A DNA stretch of 64,000 nucleotides, taken from the NCBI RefSeq assembly GCF_014905175.1, contig NC_057791.1:11102177-11166176 (forward strand), in the 5' to 3' direction. The position numbers and the translations under genes were made by a program. Source of the DNA: Aphidius gifuensis (Eukaryota > Arthropoda > Insecta > Hymenoptera > Braconidae). Under the pieces are notes generated by a model that made no database searches, was not told the DNA's origin, and saw nothing but the letters and a program-made list of their open reading frames with translations. Numbering within the stretch: position 1 is the stretch's first letter; each line of letters starts with the position of its first letter. Of the stretch, positions 1 to 12,168 are shown piece after piece.

Positions 1-92
1 CAGTGCGCAGCCTGGTTTGGCCGCTGTGAATTGACCAATCAAAAGGTCGCCTTCTCGCCACAAAAATGGAAGACTTTATGCGCGCGCGATAC

Positions 93-525
93 AAATTCGT
101 TAAGAAAATTTTCAAGTAATTTTCAGAAGTTATCATATTTATTCAACTAGATTTGGTATATATAATGATTCCATACATCAATAATAAAATTAATTATTTA
201 TATTAAATAAATGAATCCAAGTATAATAAATACAACACAACCTCTATTGTTTAAAAAACAACAACAATGAAAATATTATAATTTATTTGTTAAACTGTCT
301 ATTTTTTTGATTTTTATAAACATGCTCACATATATTTATTAGTATTTACAACAATATAAAAATAGTTGTCAAACAGTATGTTAGTCTTATAATAGAGATT
401 GCGTGTTAGAAAGAAAAGCAAAACAGCTCGATGGCGCGTTCTTGATTGGTTGAAAAAATAAGGCTGCGCAGAACGCGACGAAAAAAGCATGGACTACTGC
501 CATACCTGTAGTACTTCTTCCATGA
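93..525. repeat. Left arm of a long inverted repeat (partner 3308-3795)
   Basis: Sequence around 440-525 (CTGCGCAGAACGCGACG, CATGGACTACTGCC) recurs inverted at 3308-3380, and similarity extends outward to about 93 and 3795. Arms of more than 400 bp enclose 2.8 kb. It may be one long-TIR element or two facing copies. Confidence 0.7.
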
Positions 526-529
526 CGCT

Positions 530-1010
530 ATGTATTATATATTAAAACCACCTCTACATTTTACTGAGGTCATTTTGCTCAATTGTCATTGTATGTTTAG
601 CTTTTGGCGCCTAAAAGCAATATGTGAACATAATATATAACGAATATATAATTACACAAATTTATTAATATTTATTGGACACAACGAATGAATAATTATT
701 ATGTATATATTTGATGTAAATAATCTCAAAAATTAATGATAAAAAAATGAGGTAGTAGGCCATCACATGATTTGTGGGGAAAGAAGGTTTTAACGGGTTT
801 AAAAAAACATCATAAAATGGCAGGAAAAAAATTTGTTTCTTAAGCTTGTAAAAAAAAAATTATAAATACAGTAATGACGAGATTACAATCACACAGATAA
901 TTTAGCATTACTCAATATCACGAATATACTTTCCCTATCGCTTTCTAGGAGTGACGTATTGAATTTATCTAATTCGTCACTCTATTAGTCACTCACTTCG
1001 GAAACTTATT
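530..1010. mobile_element. Partial copy of the CAGTGTTGGG hAT-like element
   Basis: Matches the inner parts of the element at 24225-26921 (CCTCTACATTTTACT, AAAGCAATATGT, TTATTAATATTTATTGG, CACTCACATG-type stretches). At 640 it keeps the empty site where the 24411-25600 element sits in the other copy. Ends not found. Confidence 0.65.
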
Positions 1011-1062
1011 CGTTAAGATTACATTGTTCTTTATATTGGCATACTTTAATATATCCTGCAGA

Positions 1063-1300
1063 GGTATAGCACTACGTGTATTTCGGTAGAGGCAAATTTT
1101 TTGTAACCAGAGCCATTTTTTAGAGCCTTTTTTGCCGGTGAAAGCTCCACAAGCGCCGCTAGTGGAGAAAAAAGCCTTAAATTGTAATGCCCTGTGAATT
1201 GGACTACAGTGTACTGCACCCGCATTCACGGGGCAAAATTGTTCTCATTAGGGCTTTTTTTTTCCGCTGATGGCGCTTGACAAAATTTTTTGGCAACATT
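1063..1300. mobile_element. Fragments of C(A/T)G-family and CAGGGGG-family MITEs
   Basis: GTATAGCACTACGTGTATTT (end of the family at 60386) is followed by two partial C(A/T)G-family pieces with GGCGCTTG and GCCCTGTGAATTGGAC cores. A patchwork of truncated insertions; no coding potential. Confidence 0.6.
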
Positions 1301-1960
1301 AATTCCTTAGCTCCATCTTTTCCTTAGCTACTGCTTTTCCTTTGACATTTGTATTATTGAAAAATAAATTTACATGTATTTTATTTATGAAAAACATTAA
1401 AAAAGTCCAAGGAAAAGCAGTAGCTAGAAAAAAGAAGCTAAATTAAGGAATTAAGATTTTTATTTTAAGCAACATTATTTCTTTGAAACCTAATTTTTTG
1501 GCAACCTTAATTCCTTAGCTACATCCTTTTCTTAGCTACTGCTTTTTCTTGGACATTTGTATTATTTAAAAATAAATTTACATGTATTTTTTGGACATTT
1601 TTATTTTTAAAAAATAAAATGACATGTATATTATTTATTTAATATAAATAGAAAATGTCCGAGGAAAAGCAGTAGCTAAGGAAAAGATGGAGCTAAGGAA
1701 TTAATGTTGCCAAAAAATTATGTTTCAAGCAACATTAATTCCTTAAAACTGGTTTTCCTTGATATTATATATATTTAGGTATATAACAAATAAATTACAT
1801 GTACCAATATATATCGAGCAATAAGAACTAATTGTCGAGTCGACAGTCAATAAGAATGTTCAAAATGGCGTCAGAGGTATCTTACAGTTTCTTACAGTAT
1901 CTTACAGTATCTTACTGTAAGTGTATGAAACCTCAAAAATCGACCATTTACCCATTACTG
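1290..1960. repeat. CCTTAGCTAC palindrome family and TATCTTAC repeat
   Basis: Two back-to-back hairpins of the family that forms the tandem array at 60600-62160 (ATTCCTTAGCTACATC, GCAGTAGCTAAGGA, TCCAAGGAAAAGC). A short run of TATCTTACAG repeats follows at 1875-1920. The same combination occurs at 39360-40180 and 40390-40590. Confidence 0.75.
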
Positions 1961-2617
1961 GATAAAACACGACGATATATACTTTCTACAAGACCGACTT
2001 TTTTCTTCAACTATTTCACCTATACATTTCATTTATCGGCATTTTTAAAATTTATTTTTATTTTTTTTGATATGAATTGAATTTTCCATACTTGTAATTT
2101 ATTATAATAAATTAAATTACTACTGACGAATTTCTAAGAAATGGAAATAGCTTAGCTGTTAATTTCTTTGGCTAAATTAATTCTTGTAAAATTAACAGGT
2201 GAGCATTCACATCTAATTAGCCTGGGGTTGATGGAATCAGAATGAACTATTATATGGATTCTTTTGGAGTTTTTTTTGGAAAATATTGGAGTAAGGTTAA
2301 TTTTTTTTGAGAGTTAATGGTTTGATTAATATTTATCAATTAAGATTTAGGAGTGCAGGCAGCCTGGGTTTTCTGAATTTTCAACTTTTTCAAGTTTTTT
2401 TTTTTTATTGGTAGATATTTCTTTGGAGAATTAAGCGGTGTCTTTACGCTATAGAAATCTCATGCAAGTTCTTAAAAATTAAATTATTATTAATTAAAAT
2501 ACATTGAAAAATATAACCTAGCTTGCCTACTATTTTTAACGTACCTTATAATGAGTGTTTTTTTCGATTTTCAAAAATTAATATCTCGGTCGGGCTGCTA
2601 TCAATTGAGTAGAGATT
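1961..2617. other. AT-rich stretch without a gene
   Basis: No coding pattern. The part from about 2490 to 2600 (AAAATTAATATCTCGGTCG) has an inverted relative at 9855-9960, and 3183-3300 has one at 9690-9790. This suggests remnants of one larger dispersed repeat. Confidence 0.45.
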
Positions 2618-2621
2618 TTAA

Positions 2622-3128
2622 GGAGGTTATGCGCAAATTACTCTTTTTTTAAAAAATATAATGAGAATGTTCTGAAATTTTGTACACAAGTAGATCTTTT
2701 CATTCTGAATACAACGGTATAATTATTTTCTTATGTTGATCGGTTAAATTTTTTGTAATTAATTATTGAAAATAATATTTAACATTGGCTCTTATGGAGA
2801 TTTCAACCATTTTTTTCGGATAGAAAAAATGATGAAAAAGTCTTGAAAAAAATCACACATATACTAGAAACCGAGTTTTATTAATTGCGCGAAAAATTTT
2901 CATATGTTGATCGGTCAATTAATGAGTAATTAATTATAAACTTTACAAAAATTAGATGTGGCAACGTATGGCATGTTCAAACACACACACATACCCGCAA
3001 TCCCATATATTGTATATGGGGCGCAGGCGCTTTTCACTTAATTTTTTTACAGTGTAGTCGGATTTCAGTTTTGTCTGTGACGTCAGAAGCGCCCCGCAAC
3101 ACCCGCAATGAATTTGTGCATAACCTCC
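2622..3128. mobile_element. TTAA-flanked MITE, uninterrupted copy
   Basis: Same family as 37274-37946, without the nested insert: TIR GGAGGTTATGC, flanked by TTAA at 2618-2621 and 3129-3132. About 507 bp, no coding capacity. Confidence 0.85.
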
Positions 3129-3307
3129 TTAAAATTAACTTAATATTATAAAATTAAAAGTATTTTTAAAAAATTATGTACGTAGGAGTTGTCTAAATTA
3201 TTGATTTTTAACCTGGCCTACCTATAGACGGGTGACCATTAGAACAGTAAGGAGTAGGTGCAACGTGTTATGAGTCTAAAAGACTACCATGAGACGGGTA
3301 TTTAGCA

Positions 3308-3795
3308 TGGTAGAAGTACTACAGGTATGGCAGTAGTCCATGCTTTTTTCGTCGCGTTCTGCGCAGCCTTATTTTTTCAACCAATCAACAACGCGCCATC
3401 GAGCTGTTTTGCTTTTCTTTCTAACACGCAATCTCTATTATAAGAGCCTCTCTCTCTAACATACTGTTTTGACAACTATTTTTTATATTGTTGTAAATAC
3501 TAATAAATATATGTGGAGCATGTTTATAAAAAATCAAAAAAATAAAAAAACCAAGACAGTTTAACAAATAAATTATAATATTTTCATTATTGTTGTTTTT
3601 TTTATGCCACAAACAATGGAGGTTGTGTTGTATTTATTATACTTGGATTTATTTATTTAATATAAATAATTAATTTTTATTTTTGATGTATGTGAATCAT
3701 TATAAAATATACCAAATCTAGTTGAATAAATATGATAACTTTTGAAAAATTTAAAAAAAACTTGAAAATTTTCTTAACAAATTTGTATCATATCT
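3308..3795. repeat. Right arm of the long inverted repeat (partner 93-525)
   Basis: Inverted match to 93-525, including the A/T-rich part with AACAACAACAATG and its complement. Arm divergence is modest, so the pair is not very old. Confidence 0.7.
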
Positions 3796-3980
3796 ATTAA
3801 TAAAAAAAATAAACACCCAAAAGAAAGCGCCTAGTGTCTGTAACGCACACATATATACTTTAAAAATATTACTTGATTCCTCTAATTCTGCGCAACTACG
3901 CGGTCAGAATGCGTGAAAAAAAACTGGCCAAAGAACGCAGCCATTAATATTTATGTCATGAATGTATGTGTGGGTATAGG

Positions 3981-5382
3981 GTGCGTGAATCTGGCCTGCA
4001 TAAGTCCTAGAAAAATTATCTAGGATACTCATTAGAAGCGTCTTGATTTGTACTAATTTTTACCACCATTAATTCAATTTGTACCTCAAAATTAAAGGGT
4101 CCAGAAAGGGTTAAATATCGACTTTTTTTCTAGATGACTTAGGGGGGTAAAAAAAATTGCTACAGACGCAGAATAATTTGTACTAATTTGTACCGCCAAA
4201 AAAATTATTTACTCCAAAATGATAATTAACAATTGCATATCTACTTTAATTATTGAGGTACAAATTCTTATTCGATCGGTACAAATTAGCTCTTGTTCTG
4301 TTCTTTGAAATGAAAAAAAAAATATTGAAAAATATTGGTTTTTAAAGGCGCCATGCATTTGTTTATCAAATATTTTTATTAACAAATGCATGGTGCCTTC
4401 AAATATTAATATTTTTTAATAATTTTTTTTTTATTTTAAAGAACAAAATAAAAGCTAATTTGTACCGATAAAATTACGATCTGTACCTCAATAATAGTAA
4501 TAAAGTATTATCAATTGATATTTCAGAGTAACTTGTTTTTTTATTATTATTATTGAGGTACAAATTCTAGTTTTATCGGTACAAATTAGCTTTTGTTCTG
4601 TTCTTTAAAACAAAAAAGAAATTTTTAAAAAAATGTCAATATTTGAAGGCACCATGCAATTGTTAATAAAAATATTTGATAAACAATTGCATGGCGCTTT
4701 TAAAAATTAATATTTTTTAATAATTTTTTTTTTGTTTTAAAGAGCAGAACAAAGGCTAATTTGTACCGATAAAATTACAATTTGTACCTCAATAATAATA
4801 ATAATAAAAAAACAATACTTTATTATTATTATTGAGGTACAAATTGTAATTTTATCGGTAAAAATTAGCCTTTGTTCTGCTCTTTAAAATAAAAAAAAAA
4901 TTATTAAAAAATATTAATTTTTAAAAGCGCCATGCAATTGTTTATCAAATATTTTTATTAACAATTGCATGGCGCCTTTAAAAATCAATATTTTTCCATA
5001 TTTTTTTTTTTATTTTAAAGAACAGAACAAGAGCTAATTTGTACCGATCAAATAAATATTTGTACCTCAATAATTAAAATAGATATGCAATTGTTAATTA
5101 TCATTTTGGAGTAAATAATTTTTTTTTGTTGTTATTCTTGAGGTACAAATTTCGGGTTTGGCGGTACAAATTAGTACAAATTATTCTGCGTCTGTAGCAA
5201 TTTTTTTTACCCCTCTAAGTCATCTAGAAAAAAAGTCGATATTTAACCCTTTCTGGACCCTTTAATTTTGAGGTACAAATTAAATTAATGGTGGTACAAA
5301 TTAGTTCAAATCAAGACGCTTCTAATAAGTATCCTAGATAATTTTTCTAGGACTTATGCAGGCCAGGTTCACGCACCAGTGG
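3981..5382. repeat. 1.4-kb near-perfect palindrome with internal hairpin units
   Basis: Ends GGTGCGTGAATCTGGCCTGC and its complement at 5382. The arms stay complementary through TCCTAGAAAAATTATCTAGG, GACGCTTCTAATgA-type text and repeated TTTGTACC/GGTACAAA boxes. Inside are three hairpins built on CCATGCAATTG (or CCATGCATTTG) near 4350-4396, 4650-4697 and 4927-4976. Each is flanked by TATTGAGGTACAAATT and GGTACAAATTAGC. No ORF of note. Confidence 0.85.
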
Positions 5383-5754
5383 GTATACTGTATGTCAGCT
5401 AAGTAAAACTGCATTAAGGGATTACCTCGGCCAGTCACTAAATATTAGAATGCTTTGAAATTTTTACAGTAGATTCTTGAAATACTGATACATTTGATGC
5501 AATTTTTTGGTATTGTTTGGAAACTCGTTATTTTTTTATTAATTTTCAAAGTTGACAACTTTTAACATGGGCTCTTATGGAGAATACGATTTTTGTCAGA
5601 AAAAAAGTCCATTAAAGTACCGATATCTTTATTTGACAATGTTACACCGTGAAAAAAAAACTATTGGGTTATAAAATGAGACAAAACAAAACGTAACGAA
5701 AAAAATTAAAGAAGTTTGGAGCTTAGTTTTTTTATAATTAACTAGACCAATTGG

Positions 5755-6380
5755 TCTATATTGGTTATATGTGATGTTTTGTCAATGATGTAAAAAGGTT
5801 GTAGTAAGAAGTTTTTTGATCTTGATCATTACGTAAAAATTCACAATATCTCCCAATTTATAATTAACTTTTTTTTTTTGAGTATACAGTAGAAAAAAAA
5901 GAATACCAAATAAACCTATTATTAGTCTAAATCAATTCCTCAGCCATTTGACACAATAATTTTAATTTAATATAGAAAGTATTGCTGAGGAATTTATCTA
6001 GACTACGGACCAATTTATTTAGTCACATTCTTTTCTCAGCAACATTTGCCATAATTATTTGACACAATAATTCTAATTTAATATAAAAATATTGCTGTGA
6101 AATTAATCTAGATTATAAATTCATTTTTTTGGTTATCTTTTTTTTTTTAGCAACATTTGCCAATAGCTATTTAACTAATTAAATATGGCAAAAGTTGATA
6201 GACTAATAAATTAATTCGTTATCTAAATTATTTTTTCAGCAATATTTTCCATAATTATATCAATTTATTATGGCAAATATTGCTGAAGAATAAATGAAAA
6301 TTAATTTATTTATTACATACCTACTTCTTACTATTTACTACACCTTCTTACATCATTGACAAGACATCACATATAAGCAA
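5755..6380. mobile_element. TIR element with GTGTCAAATGGCTG hairpin units
   Basis: TIRs of about 55 bp (TGATGTTTTGTCAATGATGT at the left, inverted at 6345-6364) enclose repeated small hairpins (GACACAATAATTTTAAT, TATTGCTGAGGAATT, ATTTGCCATAATTAT). Related hairpin arrays lie at 10380-10930 and 24960-25420. Confidence 0.65.
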
Positions 6381-6556
6381 AGAATAAAATAACAACGGGT
6401 ACATATAGCAACGGATAAACAAAATAAAAAAAAAATTAATTAAACAAAAATAAACGACTTATTATAAACAGCCAATCAAATAGCTCGAAGAGAGGCTCCT
6501 TTATATAAGGATAATTTAAGTATGAAAAAATGCATCTAACCGAGCAGTATATATTA

Positions 6557-6929
6557 GGTGCATTCCTTTAATAAAAAATTTTTTTTCATTTTGCAATTTC
6601 GCCCTGTAATACCGACTAAAAACTAGAAACAGAGACAACGACAAAAGTGATAAATTTCTCTATGCAATATTCCAGGCTTCACAGTTTACGATAATGTGTG
6701 GTACGGCCTATGTGACAATAACAAACAATCACAACAAGTCAATTTTCTATTTATTTCAGTTTGATATAAACATTGAACAGTTATCCATCTAATAATTGGA
6801 AGCCAAAAAAAATAATGTCATGTACAGTACTGCCACTACACGAAACAGCTTTTTCCTATAAAATTTTGGCTGGTATTACAGGGCGAAATTGCAAAACGAA
6901 AAAAAATTTTTTATTAAAAAAATGCACCC
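6557..6929. mobile_element. GGTGCATTCCTTTAAT-family MITE, complete copy
   Basis: About 373 bp with TIRs GGTGCATTCCTTTAAT and ATTAAA..AATGCACC, then AAATTTTTTTTC and GCAATTTCGCCCTGTAATAC on both sides. Other copies or parts: 40191-40384, 40680-41140, 42866-43643 (interrupted), 56165-56480 and 57350-57600. No coding capacity. Confidence 0.8.
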
Positions 6930-7311
6930 ATGACGTCTACTATATTCTAATGTACGCTTGGCAACATCAAATTGTGATCCGCCATGTTGTGGCGCGTAGG
7001 TTTAAAAACGCCAGTAATAAATCCAGTAATTTTTAAGAATATATCTACATTATCTAAATTAATAAAGAGCTATAGCAAAAATATTAGCTAAGGACAGGAG
7101 GTTGCCTACATGTTAATTTCTTTGGTTAAATTGATTCTGTATAAATTAACATGTGGCAACTTCCTTTCGCTTTTAGCCGGTCCCTACATACTTTTTGGCC
7201 TGACCCAAATTGAAAAATAATGGGTATCTGGATAGATCGGGAGGAACTAGACTGCCAAATAAGCCCCTACCGAAATACACGTAGTGCTATACCACTGGTA
7301 GTGCTAGACTA
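6930..7311. other. Repeat fragments
   Basis: Contains one GCCTACATGTTAATTTC hairpin unit (7090-7170), as seen at 62160-62560, and an ACACGTAGTGCTATACC terminus of the CAGGGGG family. No gene. Confidence 0.5.
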
Positions 7312-8397
7312 CACTGAGAGAAATTTTAACTAAAATTTAAAACCCATGTTGAATAGAAATTACTATACTGCTTTGTAATTTTTGTTTTATTTCTGGAATT
7401 GGCCGCGAGAGATGATATTCTACAATAAAATTATGTAAAATGTCACACTATGTCAAAAAATTGTTATGTTACTTTAAGTCTCTGTACATCGTTATCTATT
7501 GCAGATAGACATGGGGTTGAGTGGAGTTAATTATTGAGAATTCAATTCTAAACAATTTATAAAGAATTACTTTTTTTGATTAATCTCTTAGATAATGAGT
7601 TATGAGTTAATTAAAATAAAGCACATACATGTTTTGAGGAAACGATAAAAAATATTATAAGTTCAAATAAAAAATACTGAACAATTTAATAAATATTCTA
7701 ATACATATAATAAAATTTATCATGTACACATATAAAAGTTAGCATAGACTTAAATATTTTTTACTATATCGCTTTGTAAAAATTCTGGTTGTGGGGCGAA
7801 ATAATACAAAGATGGCCGACTGATTGAACAAATGATTGAATTGTCATGTAATTTCAAGCATTTCTACAGCCTTATCTGTTGAAGCTAGGTATGGGGTTAA
7901 GCGAGGTTTATTGTTGGTAATTTATTTCTAAACAATTTATCAAGAATGAATTTTTTCTATTTATCAATTAGTTTTCGAGTTTTGAGCGTGTAAACAGAAA
8001 AGAAAAAATGTTGCCGGGAATTGATTGCCGTTCTCCGTGAATCTAGCACAAACTGCCGAACTTATCACAAAAAATGTCCAACTTTTAAATAAAATTTATA
8101 ATAAAATATAGTAAATTCTAAAACCGGTAGTGCGTAAATTCTCAATCTGCTAGAATTTACTTGTGAGTTTCGTGAATTTAGTCATTTTTTTTAAAGAAAA
8201 ACTACAATAAAATTATGTAATTTTTATGGCTTAGTGTTGTATATAGTCAATGGCCAAATTTTTTACATAACTTTATTGTAAAAATTATTTATCAATATAC
8301 GAATAATTCTTACAAATAATCGGAGGAACGCAGTTTTTACTATTCGCTTTGTAATTTTTTCTTATACGTTTGTAATTAGTTAAAATTTCTCTCAGTG
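7312..8397. mobile_element. CACTGAGAGAAATTTTAAC TIR element, TA target
   Basis: Ends CACTGAGAGAAATTTTAACT and its inverse, flanked by TA on both sides (7310-7311, 8398-8399). About 1.09 kb. Inner sub-repeats (ACAATAAAATTATGTAA and the inverse; TGGGGTTGAGTGGAG / TGGGGTTAAGCGAGG) suggest partial internal duplication. No ORF. TA duplication fits Tc1/mariner-like or related DNA transposons. Confidence 0.75.
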
Positions 8398-9132
8398 TAG
8401 GGTTGTTAATTTACCGGTGTTTTATTTTCTTAGCATTTTTAACCGGATTTCATATCGGTAAAAAATCATTTTCAACCAAAAAAGGCGGAGCTTACCAGAG
8501 CCAATCAGCGTTTGCGCGGGTCATTTCAAATAGTTCATTTCATCTTTAATGTGAATATATTGATAAATAATAATTAAATTATTAATTTATGATCAAATTT
8601 ATCAATTAATTAATTTGTTATTATTTATTGTTTAATAAATAATTGATTATTAATTTATTATTCAATAAATTATATTTTTAATATTAATTGTATTATTATT
8701 AAACCAATTAATGAATGGTTATTCTTCGTGTTATAATAATTAATGCTAGACCCCCGAATAAATCCCACATTGATACACACATACTGCCACAGCAGCTATA
8801 TCATACACTGACACAACCGCACTCTCAGTACAACCAACTGTTTTTTTATTTGCAGTGTTTCACGATTTACACATTTTTTTTAACTATTAAATAAATGTTT
8901 AAAAAAATAAAAAGTTGATCAAATATATTTCAGGGATTAATAATATTAGGTTATTATACAATAATTATTTCAAAAAACTATTGTTTTATAAAAAAAAAAA
9001 AAAAATGAAAACTTCATCTTTTCGAGATTGGCAATGGCTCTCGGACCAATGTATTGAACATAGGCTTTATCCCCTCTCCTATACCCCAAAATTTGGCCGA
9101 GGTAATCCATTAAGACTCTAGTCTTCTTGTAA
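8398..9132. other. AT-rich stretch without a gene
   Basis: A run of ATTAATTTATT-type sequence at 8560-8720 and otherwise unremarkable DNA. TCTAGTCTTCTTG at 9118-9130 is a lone terminus of the CAAGAAGACTAG family. Confidence 0.5.
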
Positions 9133-9505
9133 CACTAAAACGTAATAAAACTGGAAGCTGAACTCCTATGCTTAGCCAATGCACGGGAGTGTCGCCAGAG
9201 ATAGCAATATATTAGAGTGGGTATAAGCAGAGTGACGCCAAAGGAAAAAGGTGCCCAGAAATGACGTCACTGTGCCTATACCAACTCTATACAAAAAGCA
9301 CGACATGGCAGACCTGAACACGCTGTTGGCGTCACTCTGCTTATACCCACTCTACAATATATTGGTGAATTTCCTTCTCACTCACGCACGCGCACATTAA
9401 ATCTTGTACAGTCAACGTCAAAACAAACTAGACTACACGATATGAAAGTTACACTGTATTTCAGTAGTCTTAACCAATTTTAGTTGACGTAACTGTACTG
9501 ACAAG
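9133..9505. mobile_element. CACTGAAAT-family hAT-like MITE, right end lost
   Basis: Starts CACTAAAACGTAATAAAACT and carries the family's inner text (CTCCTATGCTTAGCCAATGC, GTACAGTCAACGTC). It lacks the far terminus. It is split by the MITE at 9213-9354. Confidence 0.75.
9213..9354. mobile_element. TAGAGTGGG hAT-like MITE nested in the preceding element
   Basis: Perfect ends TAGAGTGGGTATAAGCAGAG and its inverse, with TSD CAATATAT on both sides (9205-9212 and 9355-9362). The 8-bp TSD and terminal TAGAG fit hAT. Only 142 bp. Confidence 0.9.
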
Positions 9506-9961
9506 GTCTACTACCTCATTTCATTCATATTATTTTTTAATTTTATTTGAATAATATATGCCCGGGGGGGCTATTCTCGAGTGATATCAGACGATTCACT
9601 CACGCGGATTGAGATCCGTGAACGGATAGTCCGTGAGTAGGTTGCAAAAAACCTGAACAGAACCGTATATTACAAAAATACGTTCAATGGTAGTCCTCGA
9701 GACCCAGAACACGTTGCACCTATTGGTTTCCGTTTTAATGACCTGCCGTCCACAGGTAAGCCAGGTAAAAAATCGATAATTTGCACAGCTCGAAATTACT
9801 TAATTTTTTATTTAATACTTTTAATTTTATTAATTTAAGTTAATTTTGTAATCCCTACTAAAGTAATTGGCACCCGACCGAGATATTAATTTTTGAAAAT
9901 TGAAAAGTATACGAATTATTATTATTATTTTCAACGTGCCTCATATAATATGAGTTGAAAT

Positions 9962-10144
9962 ACAATTTGAGTTGAGTGCGAGACAACTGCTTGTATTTTT
10001 TATTTTGGTTTATTGTTTATTGAATTGTTTTTTAAATGATGATAGAATAAAATAAATAAAAATACAACAATTCAAATAAACAAGCAACAATAAACCAAAA
10101 TAAAAAATACAAGCAATTGTCTCGCGCTCAACTCAAATTGTATG
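9962..10144. repeat. Imperfect palindrome
   Basis: CAATTTGAGTTGAGTGCGAG at the left is answered by CTCGCGCTCAACTCAAATTG at the right, around an A/T core with TTTATTTTGGTTTATTG. A foldback of about 180 bp; flanks show no clear TSD. Confidence 0.75.
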
Positions 10145-10198
10145 AGAGACGGATATTTATATTTGTGGACGGACTGGCTACCCTGGTTACTCTCATAC

Positions 10199-11184
10199 CA
10201 AGAAGACTAGAAATGCAGGAAGACGAACTTGCTTCAAAAAACCGTATGGCTATGCGATCGCCGCATAATTGAGGGGCGCTGGTAGTACATTTTTAACATA
10301 ATTTTATAAATAAAAAAAAATTATCAACTTATTACAACTATAATTGGGTTTCAATAAATCATTAAAACCAACATTTTTCTAAAATTAAAATTATTGTGTC
10401 AAATAGCTGATGAATTATTTAGACCGTGATTTAATTTATTTGGGTTTATCTTTCTCTTAGATACATTTGCCATAATTAATAAATTAAAAAGCTATTGGCA
10501 AATGGTTCTTATAAAAGGATGTTGCCAAATTAATTAATTAGTAGTTTAGAGTAATTTTACAGCCATTTGACACAATAAATTTATTTGAATAGAAAAAATA
10601 TTAATGTAAAATTAATCTAGACTGCGAAATAATTTATTTGGCTACCTGCTTTCCTTAGAAATATTTGCCATAATTTATTAAATAGCTATTGGCAAATTTT
10701 TCTAAGGGAAGAATGTATCAAATAAATAAATTCGCAGTCTGGATTATTTTTGCAGCATTATTTTCTATTAAAAAAAAAAAATTATTGTGTCAAATGGCTG
10801 CAAAAGTAATCCAGACTGCCAATTTATTTATTTGGCTACATCCTTCCCTTAGATACATTTGCCAATAGCTTTTCAATTTATTAATTATGGCGAATATATC
10901 TAAGAAAAGGACGTAGCTAAAAAATTAATTAGTAATCTCAATTAATTTCTTTGCTTAATTTTTTTAAATTAACAAGTAATTTTTATAAAAATCCTGAGAG
11001 CTTTGTAATTCTCTATTTAGTGTTTGCCAGAGTATGTTTGTATTACGCGCATTGTAAAAAAAAGCGATACAAGTCGCGAACGTTACAAGGGTACTACCAG
11101 CGCCCCTTAATTATGCGGCGATCACATAGCGATACGGTTTTCATATACAGGCGAGATAGGGAGTAAGTCCTCCTGTATTTCTAG
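10199..11184. mobile_element. CAAGAAGACTAG hAT-like element with internal hairpin array
   Basis: Left end CAAGAAGACTAGAAATGCAG; the right side mirrors it up to CTCCTGTATTTCTAGTC, where it is truncated. Between them (10380-10930) is an array of TTGTGTCAAATGGCTG / ACATTTGCCATAATT hairpins. Close relative of 56491-57350. Confidence 0.75.
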
Positions 11185-11639
11185 TCAACACAATTTATTA
11201 CATTAGATAATTGATTTTTCATTGAAATACAATATTGAAACACATAATGAATATTGGAGCTATTATTGGGGCATCTAATTTAATATATGACGAAGAAAAT
11301 GATAGTATAAGAGAACGCGTAGAATCAATTATATAGGGAAAAACAATTAAATTCGTGAAATGTCGAATCCATTTGTCATATTGAACAATAGAACATTTTT
11401 CAATCGTTTTACTCAAATAACTCAACGACCTCGCGTATCATTACTTATGGCCATTGTTATTATGTATTTATACTATGTATTTATATCGATGTTGACTCTA
11501 GCTTGCAAAAGTAAAAATGAGCTCTCTTGTCATGAAATAAATTTAACATATAACTGCTCAAACAATATTTTCGAACGCCCTCATCGGCCGTAAAATGTAA
11601 ACTTTAATTTTGCCCTCAGAATTGGAGTGCTGATTTTTC
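11185..11639. other. Short unique stretch
   Basis: No motif recognised. Short overlapping open frames on both strands here show no family resemblance and are likely chance. Confidence 0.4.
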
Positions 11640-11880
11640 TCGTTTACAAACAATCTGACAGTAGCCAATTTATTAGATAGATTTGAAATAACTAAATAGA
11701 AATTCTGTCAACTTAAACCTGAAAAAAATGGTAATACTTGATATTTTAAATTTTTATAAATCTTTGGCCTTCTCTTTGGGTGTAGTGATGTATCATAGTA
11801 ACTTTTAACTTTATTATGATTTTCATTTTTTCCGTCGCCATTTTGAAGTACGTACGGACTGGGTAGCCACGGAACGCACG
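11640..11880. mobile_element. Partial GGGTGCGTTCCG-family MITE
   Basis: Contains AAATTTGAAATAACTAAATAG-like and CCATTTTGAAGTACGTACGG text shared with the complete copies at 35944-36286 and 42281-42626. Left end missing. Confidence 0.65.
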
Positions 11881-11884
11881 AGGA

Positions 11885-12168
11885 GTGTTATTCTTGGTCC
11901 CGTATTGCGGGAGTTATTGCGGGTCCCGCAATAACGATTCGCCGACAAGAAATGTTTGTCGCGATAGAAAAATATGAAGGCGCTTGTTGTTGCTTTCATG
12001 TGAAGCTGCCATAGTCGTATGCAAATGCAAAAATAAGGTAGAATTTACATGAAAGCAACAACAAGCGCCTTCATATTTTTCTATCGCGACTAACATTTCT
12101 TGTCGGCGAATCGTTATTGCGGGACCCGCAAAAACTCCCGCAATACGGGACCAAGAATAGCACCCCTG
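11885..12168. mobile_element. Foldback MITE with about 120-bp TIRs
   Basis: GTGTTATTCTTGGTCCCG and its inverse bound arms that stay complementary through GCGGGAGTT, CAATAACGATTCGCC, GACAAGAAATGTT and GCGCTTGTTGTTGC, around a loop of about 45 bases at 12007-12050. GC-richer than its surroundings. No TSD resolved. Confidence 0.8.
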
